Source: Anthoceros angustus
Lineage: Eukaryota > Streptophyta > Anthocerotopsida > Anthocerotales > Anthocerotaceae
Length of the DNA: 64,000 nucleotides
NCBI GenBank assembly: GCA_010909165.1
Contig: MU008165.1
Location: 620,001 to 684,000 of the forward strand
Reading direction: 5' to 3'
Shown: one piece after another, positions 24,771-36,893 of the stretch
Position numbering within the stretch: position 1 is the stretch's first letter
How the letters are laid out: each line of letters begins with the position of its first letter
Notes under the pieces: model-generated
The model's database searches: none
Told to the model about the DNA's origin: nothing
The model's input: only the letters and a program-made list of their open reading frames with translations
Position numbers and translations under genes: made by a program

Positions 24771-25147
24771 AGCGACTTGAGGCAACAGACGACCGATTTC
24801 CTGACGAGGAGTTGGTCGCCACGACCTGGGTCGAAGGAGAAGGACACGAGCATAATGAAGACGGCCTAAGAAGTGATCAGCAAGTCTTGTTGCTAGAAGA
24901 GAGGCCAAGTGAGCAAGAAGGGAACGTTGTGCAGGAAAAGCTGCAGCAGGACAATCTGGAAATCCGAGAGAGGATAGGACGGCGCCAGCATGGGCGCGAG
25001 GAGGAGACTGAAATGCTCCTCAAGGGTGAGCAGTCAGGAGTACTGCAAGTGGAGGCCACGAGTTGGCAACAGGAAGGAGATGCATCCCATGACAAGCTTG
25101 AAGAAAACGCAGAGGAGGAGGAGGCGATCATGGGAAATCGCCCATGA
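24725..25147 (+). pseudogene. Element B RNase H tail and acidic linker
   Basis: The frame begins with KSNIADFISRPETGE, the usual end of the RNase H domain of plant Ty3/gypsy elements (consensus like VADFLSR). It continues as about 100 residues rich in Glu, Gln and Asp with coiled-coil character before the integrase. It is one of the longest undamaged stretches of element B. A GAG run at 25,314-25,353 and a frame change follow. Confidence 0.65.
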
Positions 25148-25313
25148 GGCGATCATGGGGCACGAGGGCCAAGACGTGAGGCCAGCCGTAAGAAGGCGAA
25201 GTCGGCCCATTGCCGAAAAGGAGTATGCATGAGCATGACCAAGTATGTGAACCTAGGGAGAAGCAAGGAGGCGATGGATTTACGGATAGATCCACGCCAC
25301 TTGGGGCTGCCAC

Positions 25314-25353
25314 CGAGGAGGAGGAGGAGGAGGAGGAGGAGGAGGAGGAGGAG
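25314..25353 (+). repeat. (GAG)n microsatellite
   Basis: About 13 GAG triplets inside the linker before the element B integrase. Similar pure runs lie at 28,131-28,173 and 32,615-32,651. Confidence 0.95.
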
Positions 25354-25439
25354 ATTGGAACGCGAGGGGCGTTCGTGTCCGAGATATCCGCTGAATGGGA
25401 GGTACGAAATTCTCGGAGCATGGAACCATGCAAGGGTTG

Positions 25440-27085
25440 TCCGTGAGGGCGAGCTTTTCTCCATAAAGCCTCACCATCGCTGAGGTGTCCTGCATAAACA
25501 AGGTCCGGACGATAAAATTGGAGATGCCTCGACGCTGAAGAAGCTTCACTCACGAGGCATTACATGCGTAAGAGGCGGTGGACACTATTCGCAGTGACCG
25601 TTAAGAAGATTTTGAATGCGGATTCGTGGGCTACGATGCAAAAGGATGTGTGGAGTTCACCGAGGTGTGACGCGTGTCGAGGGTTGGACGGCCTACGTTG
25701 TCGACACAATGGCCTCTTACCTACATCTTACCACCGCACCTTCGAGAAGTGGGGATCGATCAGAGGACCGATCAAACCACCAACGCAATGGACTAAGAAG
25801 TGACATTTTGGTGGCTACGGACTATTGTACAAAGATGGTGGAAGGAAGCAACGAGGAAGGATGACGACCGCAAGGCCAAATTTTTATTCGAGAACATCAT
25901 AACGAGGTATGGATGTCCTTTAGAGTTGGTCGCCACGACCGGGGACACATTTCCTCAACTCGCCGAGTCCCTAACCACCTACTTCAACATCCAAGATCGA
26001 AGACGACTTACAACCCAAAGGCAAATGGACCGACGGAGAAGACGAATGGGTTGCTCGCACAATCCTCACCAAGGTAATCGTGACACATGTATGATTGGGA
26101 TGCTAAGTTGCACTTCGCATTGTGGGCCTACAGGATCATGGAGAAGATAACCACAAAGAAGACACCATATTATCTAACATATGGTATGTCTCCGTGATGC
26201 CCGTGGAATTTGAAGTACCTACCTGTGATCATGGAGGATGAACGATCAGAGGACCGATCAAACCACCAACGCAATGGACTAAGAAGTGACATTTTGGTGG
26301 CTACGGACTATTGTACAAAGATGGTGGAAGGTCAAGGAGAAGGAAGGATGACGACCGCAAGGCCAAATTTTTATTCGAGAACATCATAACGAGGTATGGA
26401 TGTCCTTTAGAGTTGGTCGCCACGACCGGGGACACATTTCCTCAACTCGGTCGTTGAGTCCCTAACCACCTACTTCAACATCGATCGAAGACGACTTACA
26501 ACCCAAAGGCAAATGGACCGACGGAGAAGACGAATGGGTTGCTCGCACAATCCTCACCAAGGTAACTGTGACATGTATGATTGGGATGCTAAGTTGCACT
26601 CGCATTGTGGGCCTACAGGATCATGGAGAAGATAACCACAAAGAAGACACCATATTATCTAACATATGGTATGTCTCCGTGATGCCCGTGGAATTTGAAG
26701 TACCTACCATGGATCATGGAGGATGAACGATGACCGAGAGGATAGTCGTAGCTAGGTTAGAAGCTTCATAGAGCAGAGGAGCATAGGGAGGATGCTTTAG
26801 AAGAAACACATGGATTCGTGAACTCGTAAAAGATCGGCATGATGGGAAGTTAAGGAAGCAAGAGACTATCGTGGACGGGATTTGGTTCTTCTATATGATA
26901 GTCGGTACCTAGACTTTCCAGGAAGCTCAGCCGAGATGGATGGGACCTTACGAGGTGGTCGCAGATACGAGAATGGATCTGCAACTCCGTGCCGGGCGGC
27001 GACATCGCCACCGAGTCAATGGGTGGAAGGTCAAGAAGTACCTCCAGAGGTGCTGTTTGCGAGGACGCAAACATGAGGTGGGGAG
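25440..27085 (+). pseudogene. Element B integrase (broken, with 485-bp tandem duplication)
   Basis: Core pieces are DILVATDYCTKMVEG (25,793-25,845), KFLFENIITRYGCPLELV (25,885-25,940), a YFNI block near 25,980 and ALWAYRIMEKITTKKTPYYL in another frame (26,120-26,180). The stretch 25,763-26,245 is repeated at 26,248-26,740. The C-terminal GPY-like part reads LLYDSRYLDFPG, RWMGPYEVV and RVNGWKVKKY (26,890-27,045), ending a few codons before the polypurine tract. The zinc-binding HHCC part is poorly preserved. Integrase joins element DNA to the chromosome. Confidence 0.8.
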
Positions 27086-27087
27086 TA
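27075..27087 (+). promoter_or_regulatory. Polypurine tract of element B
   Basis: gaggtggggagta precedes the TGTGGAACGC start of the 3' LTR directly. This is the expected plus-strand primer site of reverse transcription. Confidence 0.65.
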
Positions 27088-30000
27088 TGTGGAACGCAAA
27101 AGTTTGGGCAACCAGCCCAAAAGAGCCAAGACAAACAAGTTTGATTTTTTTGGCTAGAACGATTGAAGAGGAGCATGCCAAGAAATTTTCTCGAGAATCT
27201 TGAAGTCGGAGTTGTAGGATATTGTTAGGAAGGCAAAAGGATATCCCAGAGGAAGGAGAAGACGAATGGGTTGCTCGCACAATCCTCACCAAGGAGGAAG
27301 AGGAGCATGCCAAGAGGAAGAGAGCTCGAATTGCTCTCTCGAAAGGTCGAATGGAGGAAGAGGAGAAGGAAGCAAGAGGAGAAGACGAATGGGTTGCTCG
27401 CACAATCCTCACCAAAAGGAAATTTAGAATAGAGGGGATATCCACTATATATGCTCACCAATAGGGAATAAATATATAGAGTAATTAAAGGTTAATTAGG
27501 ATAGCGATATAGGAAAATAGGTAGTTTAGATAGAATTAGGATTTTGGAATGATGAACCCAATCTAGGTTGGCGCCGTGGTAGGCTCCTCGCGAGGAGGAG
27601 AAGACGAATGGGTTGCTCGCACAATCCTCACCGAGTCAATGGGTGGAAGGAAGCAAGAGGAGGAGGAGGAGGAGGAGGAGAAGGAAGGAGAAGATAACCA
27701 CCAACGCAATGGACTAAGAAGCAAGAGGAGGAGGAGGAGGAGGAGGAGGAGAAGGAAGGAGAAGCAAGAGGAGGAGGAGGAGAAGGAAGCAAGAGGAGAA
27801 GGAAGCAAGAGGAGGAGGAGGAGAAGGAGGAAGAGGAGCATGCCAAGAGGAGAAGGAAGGAAGAGAGCTCGAATTGCTCTCTCGAAAGGTCGAATGGAGG
27901 AAGAGGAGGAGGAGGAGGAGAAGATAACCACCAACGCAATGGACTAAGAAGCAAGAGGAGGAGGAGGAGGAGGAGAACATCATAACGAGGTATGGATGGT
28001 GGAAGGAAGGAAGGAGAAGCAAGAGGAAGAGAGCTCGAATTGCTCTCTCGAAAGGTCGAATGGAGGGAAGGAAGAAAGGCACCATGCCTCGAGGAAAAGG
28101 CAAGGGAAGGAGCCGCCAAAGGCTCCTCGCGAGGAGGAGGAGGAGGAGGAGGAGGAGGAGGAGGAGGAGGAGGTGAACTTGTGATGCCCCAATTCACTTG
28201 CTTTGCAGCTCAACCCCGAGATTTGGTTGATTTTCGCGGCGAGGAGGAGAACATCCACTAGGATGGGTGTATGGCCGCCAATGGGCCTACACCAATTTGG
28301 AATTGATTGAGGAGTGTTACATCAACCTCCATCAATCGGAAGCGCCGAGGAAGGAGAAGATGCATGGCATCCCTTTGAGGTCATCCACCTCCACAAGCAT
28401 GCTAGAACGATTGAAGAGGAGCATGCCAAGAGGAGGAAGAGGAGGAAGAGAGCTCGAATTGCTCTCTCGAAAGGTCGAATGGAGGAAGAGGACATCCCGC
28501 AGGAGTTCCTCGACATCCCGCAGGAGTTCCTTGACATGATGGATGGAGGAAGCCCACGCCAAGAATGGCGGAAGACCGAGAGCATCAAGGAGTCAAGTGG
28601 AGGCTCTTCGCAAAGATTGTGCGTTGGTAAATTACCAACGCACTTTATTTCAAAGACCAACTTCCTCCAATTTTGTGGAAGATTTCCATGGGAGCCAAGG
28701 ATTGGGGACTATCATGTATGAGGCCTACATCCACCACCGAGAAGCTCCTCAAGCCAAATTCGTGGATGAGGAAGGCCAAGCTACCTCAGCACCTATTTGG
28801 TGCATTTATGGGAAACCGAGGGACTCTCACAAGCAAGGAGCTTGAAGATGCATGGCATCCCTTTGAGGTCATCCACCTCCACCGAGGTTGGAAAAGGCCT
28901 TTGCCTTTGCATTGCGAAGACGGTGGGAGGTCGACTCCACAAGCATGCTAGAAGCAAGGAGAAGATGAGGCAACAAGGTTGCCGAGTGGGAATCTTTCCC
29001 TGTGAGCAAGCAAGGGAGAGGAGCATGCCAAGAGGAGGAAGGCCGAATGGTGGTCTATGAGAGAAGGACCAGGAGGGGTGATGCCCCAGAGTGGGGAGTC
29101 CCCACCATCTCCTTTGTGCCTACAAGAGAGGCACTAGGAAAGGAGAAGCAAGAGGAGGAAGAGGAGCATGCCAAGAGGAGGAGAAGGAAGGAGAAGCTCC
29201 TCAAGCCAAATTCGTGGATGAGGAAGGCCGAATGGTGGTCTATGAGAGAAGCTCCTCAAGCCAAATTGGAAAAGGTCAGGAGAAGCTCCTCAAGCCAAAT
29301 TGGAAAAGGCAGCCAAATTCGTGGATGAGGAAGGAAGGAGAAGCAACGCGAGGTGCCGCGAGCGGCGCCGAGGCCACCATCTCCGCTACCGGGTGGGAGA
29401 GCGGATGGAGCGACAAGAAGGAAGGAGAAGCTCCTCAAGCCAAATTCGTGGATGAGGAAGGCCGAATGGTGGTCTATGAGAGAAGGAGGGGTGGAATTAG
29501 GACCCCTAGGAGAATTGCCGAGCTTGTGAAGCACTCACCGTGGATTTGAAGGGGCTAGGGACCTAGCAGCCTCCTTGTGGGCATGCCAAGAGGAAGTGAA
29601 ATCTCAAGACATGGCCAAGAGGAGAAGGAAGGAGAAGCTCCTCAAGCCAAATTGGAAGCCATGGAGTCCGATGAAAAGGCAGCCAAATTGGAAAAGGTCA
29701 GGAGAAGCTCCTCAAGCCAAATTGGAAAAGGTCAGGAGAAGCAAGAGAGGAAGTTGTCACAAGTCAAGAAAGAGCCATTCGGCAACAACCCAAAAGGATT
29801 CTTGGAGGCAAAAGGCGGAAGAGCATTTTGCCCAATGAGCAAGAGAGGAAAAGCAAGAGAGGCACTAGGAAAGGAGAAGGAAGGAGAAGCAAGAGGAGAA
29901 GGAAGGAGTGTGTGATGGCTACTCAAGCTATCAAAATCCGGATATGGGAGAGGAGTTGAGAAGGACCCGACAATTTGGAAGAGGAGCAAGAGAGGAGAAG

Positions 30001-33000
30001 GAAGGAGAAGCAAGAGGAGGAGGAGCGCGAAAGGAATGCTTGGCAAGAGAGGAGAAGGAGGGCTTGCCCAAAGAATTAGGACTGGAACAAAGGAGGTCTC
30101 AGAGGAGGAGCGCCACAAGAAGGTGGTGCATGAATGCCGGTAGTGAGGAAGCGATTTTGGCATTATGCCCTTCGTGCAAAATTGGCCAGCCAAATTGGAA
30201 AAGGTCAGGAGAAGCAAGAGGAGGAGGAGAATGTAACCTCCATGTGAAGGTGGGAGAATTAACCACCGCAAGAGATGCCTACAAGAGAGGAAGTGAGGGA
30301 GGAAGAGGATGGAGAGTGGCCCACGAGATTGATGATCTCCAAATGCATCACAACTTGGGGCTCACCTCCACAACAGATCTTGAAGGCCAACAACGAAGTC
30401 TTACGGTTGGCCAAGAGGAGGACATTGGGTCCTCATGATGATGAAGGAGCCGCAACAAGTGCAGCCAGAGGCCTCCGATTTTGATGAGGCCATCAAATGG
30501 ACTCGAGGAACTGAGGAGTCGAGGTGAAGGAGCCACCGCGACGCCGGATCGGGAGACGGCGCGAGAGCAAGAGAGGAGAAGCTCCTCAAGCCAAATTGGA
30601 AAAGGTCAGGAGAAGCAAGAGGAGAATGTAACCTCCATGTGAAGGTGGGAGAGACAACCCCACCGGAGGAAGACGGTGGGAGGTCGACTCCACAAGCATG
30701 CTAGAAGCAAGAGGAGGAGGAGGAGGAGGAGAATGTAACCTCCATGTGAAGGTGGGAGAGGAGTTGGGACGCAAGCCCAATCAAGATGGAAAGGCCGAAT
30801 GGTGGTCTATGAGAGAAGGAAGGAGAAGCAAGAGGAGGAGGAGGAGGAGGAGGAGGAAGAGGAGCAAGAGAGGAGAAGCTCCTCAAGCCAAATTGGAAAA
30901 GGTCAGGAGAAGCTCCTCAAGCCAAATTGGAAAAGGTCAGGAGAAGCAAGGAGGGGTGGAATTAGGACCCCTAGGAGAATTGCCGAGCTTGTGAAGCACT
31001 CACCGTGGATTTGAAGGGGCTAGGGACCTAGCAGCCTCCTTGTGGGCATGCCAAGAGGAAGTGAAATCTCAAGACATGGCCGGAAGAAAGGCAGGGACTA
31101 AGTGGCAATTGGAAGCCATGGAGTCCGATGAAAAGGCAGCCAAGTTGGAAAAGGTCAGGAGAAGCTCCTCAAGCCAAATTGGAAAAGGTCAGGAGAAGCA
31201 AGAGAGGAAGTTGTCACAAGCTGAAGAAAGAGCCATTCGGGCAACAACCCAAAAGGATTCTTGGAGGCAAAAGGCGGAAGAGCATTTTGCCCAATGAGCA
31301 AGAGAGGAAAAGCAAGAGAGGCACTAGGAAAGGAGAAGCAAGAGGAGAAGGAAGTGGCGCATGAGCAGTGATGGCTACTCAAGCTATCAAAATCCGGATA
31401 TGGGAGAGGAGTTGAGAAGGACCCGACAATTTGGAAGAGGAGCAAGAGAGGAGAAGGAGAAGCAAGAGGAGGAGGAGGAGCGCGAAAGGAATGCTAGAAG
31501 CAAGAGGAGGAGCTCAAGAATTAGCGACTGGAACAAAGGAGGTCTCAGAGGAGGAGGAGCGCCACAAGAAGGTGGTGCATGAATGCCGGTAGTGAGGAAG
31601 CGATTTTGGCATTATGCCCTTCGTGCAAAATTGGCCAGAAAGGAAGTGAGGGAGGAGAATGTAACCTCCATGTGAAGGTGGGAGAATTAACCACCGCAAG
31701 AGATGCCTACAAGAGAGGAGAAGGAAGAGGATGGAGAGTGGCCCACGAGATTGATGATCTCCAAATGCAGATCACAACTTGGGGCTCACCTCCACAACAG
31801 ATCTTGAAGGCCAACAACGAAGTCTTACTTGGCCAAGAGGAGGACATTGGGTCCTCATGATGATGAAGGAGCCGCAACAAGTGCAGCCAGAGGCCTCCGA
31901 TTTTGATGAGGCCATCAAATGGACTCCGAGGAACTGAGGAGTCGAGGTGAAGGAGCCACCGCGACGGGAAGGGCAAGAGCAAGAGAGGAAGTGAGGGAGG
32001 AGAATGTAACCTCCATGTGAAGGTGGGAGAGACAACCCCACCGGAGGAAGTGAGGGAGGAACCGGACCCGAGGAGGAGAATGTAACCTCCATGTCAAGGT
32101 GGGAGAGACAACCCCACCGGAGGAAGAGGAAGTGAGGGAGGAACCGGACCCGAGGAGGAGGAGTCCAACGCAAAAGGGCCCGAGAGGAGTTGGGAGTTGG
32201 GACGCAAGCCCAATCAAGATGGAAAAGGCCGGGAAGGGCAAGAGCAAAAGGAGGGGTGGTGGGAGAGACAACCCCACCGGAGGAAGAGGAGGAGGAGTCC
32301 AACGCAAAAGGAGGAGGAGGAAGGGGTGAGGAATTATCCCACGAGTAAGGGAGGAACCGGACCCGAGGAGGAGTCCAACGCAAAAGGGCCCGAGAGATTA
32401 GAAATGCATGGTGGGCGATGGGGATGAAGGGTGCTCTATGATAGGTATGGACAAATCACAAAGGCAAGAGCAATGAAGATCCCGACCCAAGAAACCTCAC
32501 CGAGCGAGAAGGAGAAGGAAGTGAGGGAGGAACCGGACCCGAGGAGGAGTCCAACGCAAAAGGAGGGCGAGGGAGCCAATCCACCACGAGGAGGAGGAGG
32601 AGTCCAACGCAAAAGGAGGAGGAGGAGGAGGAGGAGGAGGAGGAGGAGGAGTCCAACGCAAAAGGATTCTTGGAGGCAAAAGGATTCTTGGAGGCAAAAG
32701 GAGGAGGAAGGGCAAGATTGTACTTGCCCCACACATTAGGAAGCGACAAAGGCCGGGAAGGGCAAGAGCAAAAGGAGGGCGAGGGAGCCAATCCACCACG
32801 ACACGCCCTACCCCAAATAGGTGAAGACTAGATATGGTCAAGGGCCATAAATGCTAGGTAGAAGAATAGGAAGGACAGTGATGTAATCCGACATCCTTCG
32901 AGGATAGACTTAGGTGAAGTTGCTAGAATAGGATTTACCAAGAAATGCATAATAGACTTAGGTGAAGACTAGATATGGTCAAGGGCCATAAATGCTAGGT

Positions 33001-33969
33001 AGAAGAATAGGAAGGAGAAGGTGACCGCAGAGGGTCACCCAAGGGAGGTTGTATGTGGAAGGCCTCCTATAAGAGGAGGAGGATTTCACAAAGTAAAGTA
33101 TCATGTCTTGCGCCCACGCCACCGAGTCCTTTGCCATTACAGAGGAATTTCGTGTCAAACTCATAGCAACCGCCCAAGGAAGAACTTGCTGGTGGAGGAG
33201 GAGGAGGAAGAGGATGAGGAGTTGGTGGAGGACTTGCTCACCGCAAGTGCCTAAACGAGTTGCTCCTTGTGAATGGTTGCCGTGAAATTGCTTTGCTTTG
33301 GGTGTGTGGCAAATGCCCAGAACTCTCGGCTTGAGGGTAGACTACAGGAAAGACTCGAGGTTCTCGCCGTGTCAAACTCATAGCAACCGCCCAAGGAAGA
33401 ACTTGCTGGTGGAGGCGACCCTGTGCAGGTAAGGGCAGTCGAAACCAAGAAGCCCGAATCGAGGTTAGACTAGGAGGAAGAGGATGAGGAGATGAGAAGA
33501 TGAGTAGAGGATTAGAGGTGTAGGTGTTAGTGGAAGGCCACTGTGCAGAGCCTAAGGGACGAATCCCAACTGCAAGTAAACGAGCGCCCGAGTGGAGAAG
33601 AGTAGTCTTAGAAGTAGGGACGAATCGCGGTGTGAACTGGGGTCCCCGGCGCCTGGTAGGCTCTGTCACGAGGCAGGTGACCCGCAATTGTGTTGTGTCG
33701 TTGTAGGTCAAGTTTGGTCTTAGAAGTAGGGACGAATCGCTGTGAACTGGGGTCCCCGGCGCCTGGTAGGCTCCTTGTCACGAGGCAGACCCGCAATTGT
33801 TTTGTGTCGCAGGGTCGAGGTTGGCGATTTTTCGGCAAAAGGCAAGTGGTGCACCGTGAGAGGGAGAGTAGAGGCGCCTTTGTTGAGAAGGCCGAGAGTG
33901 CAGTAGCGATTGGTGACCACAAGGCCTCGAACTTTCACACAAGTCTCATGGGACGAAACCCAACGACGA
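27088..33969 (+). repeat. 3' LTR of element B (about 6.9 kb, 3' end missing)
   Basis: It starts TGTGGAACGC after the polypurine tract and follows the 5' LTR colinearly up to gggacgaaacccaacgacg, the counterpart of 17,383-17,401. It then stops about 70 bp short of the CCACA end and passes into 80-bp tandem repeats. Compared with the 5' LTR it has fewer repeated modules between 30,500 and 32,700, and a different GAG-rich filler at 27,590-28,180. Confidence 0.7.
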
Positions 33970-33975
33970 AGCGAG

Positions 33976-34293
33976 GATGAGGAGATGAGAAGATGAGTAG
34001 AGGATTAGAGGTGTAGGTGTTAGTGGAAGGCCTCCTATAAGAGGAGGAGGAAGAGGATGAGGAGATGAGAAGATGAGTAGAGGATTAGAGGTGTAGGTGT
34101 TAGTGGAAGGCCTCCTATAAGAGGAGGAGGAAGAGGATGAGGAGATGAGAAGATGAGTAGAGGATTAGAGGTGTAGGTGTTAGTGGAAGGCCTCCTATAA
34201 GAGGAGGAGGAGGAAGAGGATGAGGAGATGAGAAGATGAGTAGAGGATTAGAGGTGTAGGTGTTAGTGGAAGGCCTCCTATAAGAGGAGGAGC
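33976..34293 (+). repeat. Four tandem 80-83-bp units
   Basis: Units start gatgaggagatgagaagatg at 33,976, 34,056, 34,136 and 34,219 and end cctcctataagaggagg. Single copies of the same unit occur within the LTRs (16,908; 33,483) and in the gag leader (17,762). The array marks the broken right end of element B. Confidence 0.9.
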
Positions 34294-34319
34294 GGGAAAA
34301 ATAAAACACCGTGAAAAGA

Positions 34320-35650
34320 GTTACAGGAACCGGATAAGTACATGCTCCTCGCTATAGACTAATGGACCAAGAAGCCCGAGATTCCACACTTTCGCACAAA
34401 GAATCTTGATGAGGACCGCTGTATCTGCACGTAGTGGGTTGCATGATCCACAATTATACGTGACGCAAAAGCAAGAGTGTTTTTGCACTATGCCAATTTG
34501 AGGAACGATTAATCGACAATCGTGATTATTCAAGATGTTATTCTTAATTATAAAGGAGTGCTACCCAAAGTGCTCTATTTGCAGCTTGACAACACTTGCC
34601 GGAAAACAAGAACCAGCTGTTGTTTGCATGCTATTGAACATGCTAGTTGATATGGGAACTTTCAAGGTTGGGTTCCTCCTTGTTGGGCACACTCGACCAA
34701 ATCGACTGATGTTCTCTTGCTTTTCCAAAAGCTTGAAGCACAAGGAGGCACACACTCTTCCTGCGACATAACGTTCATGCATACACGCCTACACCGGAGA
34801 TCAAAGTTTTGCAGGAGGTCCCGACTTCCTCATATGTATGATTAGACAAGGCGATGGTCGCCATATTCATCGGTGAGAAAATTGAACAACTTATCTTTCC
34901 AAAGACCAGCTTTAAAATCACCAGAAGACAAACTGCACGGGTGGATGAATTAGGAGCAAGCAATATTCGACATCGATGTATTGGGAAACCGCCGGGTTGG
35001 AGTTTTTGAAATTTGTCCCTCCAACGACATATACCGCATTTACCGCCGGCCCTCCGGCTCGAGACAAGAAAGGGACGCGGTGGTTATCTCCGACAAGGAG
35101 TGGCACATTTGAGAGCGGTCTGTGAGCCGCCATATGTGACAAATATGGATGGTGGGAAGCATTCTGGTGACCAAGAAGAAATCGCATAATCGTGGAGAAC
35201 AATATTGGGCTCGCACTAGAAGAGCCGTGGAAATGGTTCTGCGTAATCGAAGAAACAAAAGACAACCACTCCAAGTTCCCATGAAGCTATCCTAGAGGAG
35301 GCGCTAAGAGAACTCCCCAACGGATATGTACTTGGGGCCTTACCGATTTGGAAGGCAGCAGAAATGGCACGCTTGCATGGAGATGTAAAAGACATAAAGG
35401 AAGGATGTTCATCGCAGACTTGTACCGCCGATACGCATAATCGGCCTTTCCGGATTGGGAAAGTTAATCGTGAGGTTGGATGTGGAAGAGCCTCATTTCG
35501 GTTCACTGTACAGATCGAGCACAGATGCATATGAAGGCGTATACGTGGAAGAATATGTGATTCCACCCATTCCACCGAGACACCGGGATTGAAGGAAAAA
35601 GGGTGGGAAGGCAAATTTCAAGAATGTTCAAGAAGTCTTCATCAATAAAA
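34320..35650 (+). pseudogene. Relic of a DUF7869-type protein gene
   Basis: Short pieces over several frames match the family pattern: YMLLAID (34,338), LDNTCRKTR (34,586-34,612), then in one frame MLVDMGTFKVGFLLVGHTRP and MFSCFSKSLKHKEAHTLP (34,638-34,765). The order LDNTC, MG.F, VGHTHEDID-like and FS..SK.L is what I know of DUF7869 proteins, which have unknown function and are often multicopy. Here the usual HEDID part is damaged. Downstream frames (e.g. LPNGYVLGALPIWKAAEMAR, 35,316-35,375) look coding but are not recognised. It is a decayed copy. Confidence 0.5.
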
Positions 35651-36264
35651 CCGTCATCTTGTATTATGGGTTATGAATTCTGAACATCTCTATTCCATTG
35701 ACAAAAAGCGATCAGGATAAGTTGAATGAATTGCGGGCTTCATCGAGCCACCACCCCAAAGTGCACCAAGGAAGATAGTGACGGTGAGGACATCGGGCCC
35801 TTGGACATGGAAGGTGTCAATTCGGGAGATGAGTGAAAAGATGTATGAAGTGGAGGCAAACATCGGACATAGACAAGAGGGTTTACTCGACCGTCAAGTG
35901 CCGACCGCCAAGTGTTAGGCTCAAAGTGGGAGCTCGCGTTAGTGATAGGGAATGACCCTGGTGGTGATCGGAAGTTGAAGAAGTTGGAGTCACCGCCGGT
36001 TGCGAGCGACAGGATAATGGCGCCGGTGCCGCCGCCATTTTTCACCATCCTTAGTAGCATGGAAACCGCTTTTCCGCACTCCCCGGTATTGTACATTTTG
36101 TTCGCCGATATATAACCCATCCGACGCATGCCTAAATCCTAAATCGTGGAAACCCGATAGCTGGGGCGCCGCCCACCGGCTCCCTTCTTGCCAAAACAAA
36201 AGACTATGGGTTCGACGACGGTTCGGAAAGAAGCACCATTCTTTACCAATGATGACCGTGAAGA

Positions 36265-36696
36265 TTGCCTCGCAATGTCTTCAAAAGACCTTGTTTATTT
36301 AGATCAGGCCTCAACAACCCTGCTCCTTTTAGTCCTTCCGGTACTTATGGTAAGCAAGCATGGGTCGACATGCCAAATTCGATGGCGAACCACGCCCCTA
36401 ACCCTTTGTGTGATGGAGACACCGCCCGGACGTCAATTTCATCCCTTATCGACCCTTATTTTCATTTTGGGACCGATGTTGCCCAAAGGAGCAATGCGAC
36501 CCATCCCAAACCCCTTCCGACGATATTTGATGAAACCCCCATCAGAGTATTAACCTTCCAAGATTACGACGCTTATGCCCAAGTTTCAGATCCGCCAAGT
36601 TCTTCCTCATCGAAAGTGTCGATTTCAACCAAAGCCTCGAGTCCTCGCTCCCATCTCGTGTCTCACTACCACCGCCCCTGCATCGCCAAACGCTGA
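36265..36696 (+). CDS. Hypothetical protein fragment, 143 codons
   Basis: This open frame has balanced composition (GTYGKQAWVDMPNSMANH, DPYFHFGTDVAQRSN, IRVLTFQDYDAYAQV) and a serine-rich end. It has no recognised domain. It is much longer than chance would favour in this AT/GC-balanced stretch and shows no low-complexity bias, so it may be a remnant of a real gene. No neighbouring exon was identified. Confidence 0.25.
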   Translation: MPRNVFKRPCLFRSGLNNPAPFSPSGTYGKQAWVDMPNSMANHAPNPLCDGDTARTSISSLIDPYFHFGTDVAQRSNATHPKPLPTIFDETPIRVLTFQDYDAYAQVSDPPSSSSSKVSISTKASSPRSHLVSHYHRPCIAKR

Positions 36697-36893
36697 AGTG
36701 TTGTCGGCCACTTCAACAAATCGCCAGCCCCCGCTTATTCGGGGGCACTCAAAGAAACCACTTGTGCTTAAGGAGTCCTTCTCACACGTAAACCTCCTTG
36801 CCCGTAACTGCAAGTCCTCCTGAGCTTCAAATTCAACTCTTCAATCCTGGGAGCACTAATCCATGAATTTTTGTGAAATATAACCTTCACATC

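Larger units (their letters stand above)
7185..33969 (+). mobile_element. Element B: Ty3/gypsy retrotransposon with very long LTRs
   Basis: The order is 5' LTR (7,185-17,468), primer-binding site (17,469), gag, protease, reverse transcriptase, RNase H, integrase (to ~27,085), polypurine tract (27,075-27,087) and 3' LTR (27,088 to ~33,969). Unique markers of the 5' LTR recur in the 3' LTR in the same order, which supports an LTR pair rather than unrelated repeats. The FLDDF reverse-transcriptase box and TGGCGCC primer site recall Athila/Tat-like non-chromoviral elements. All coding regions are broken. The 3' LTR lacks its last ~70 bp, so the target-site duplication cannot be checked. Confidence 0.75.
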
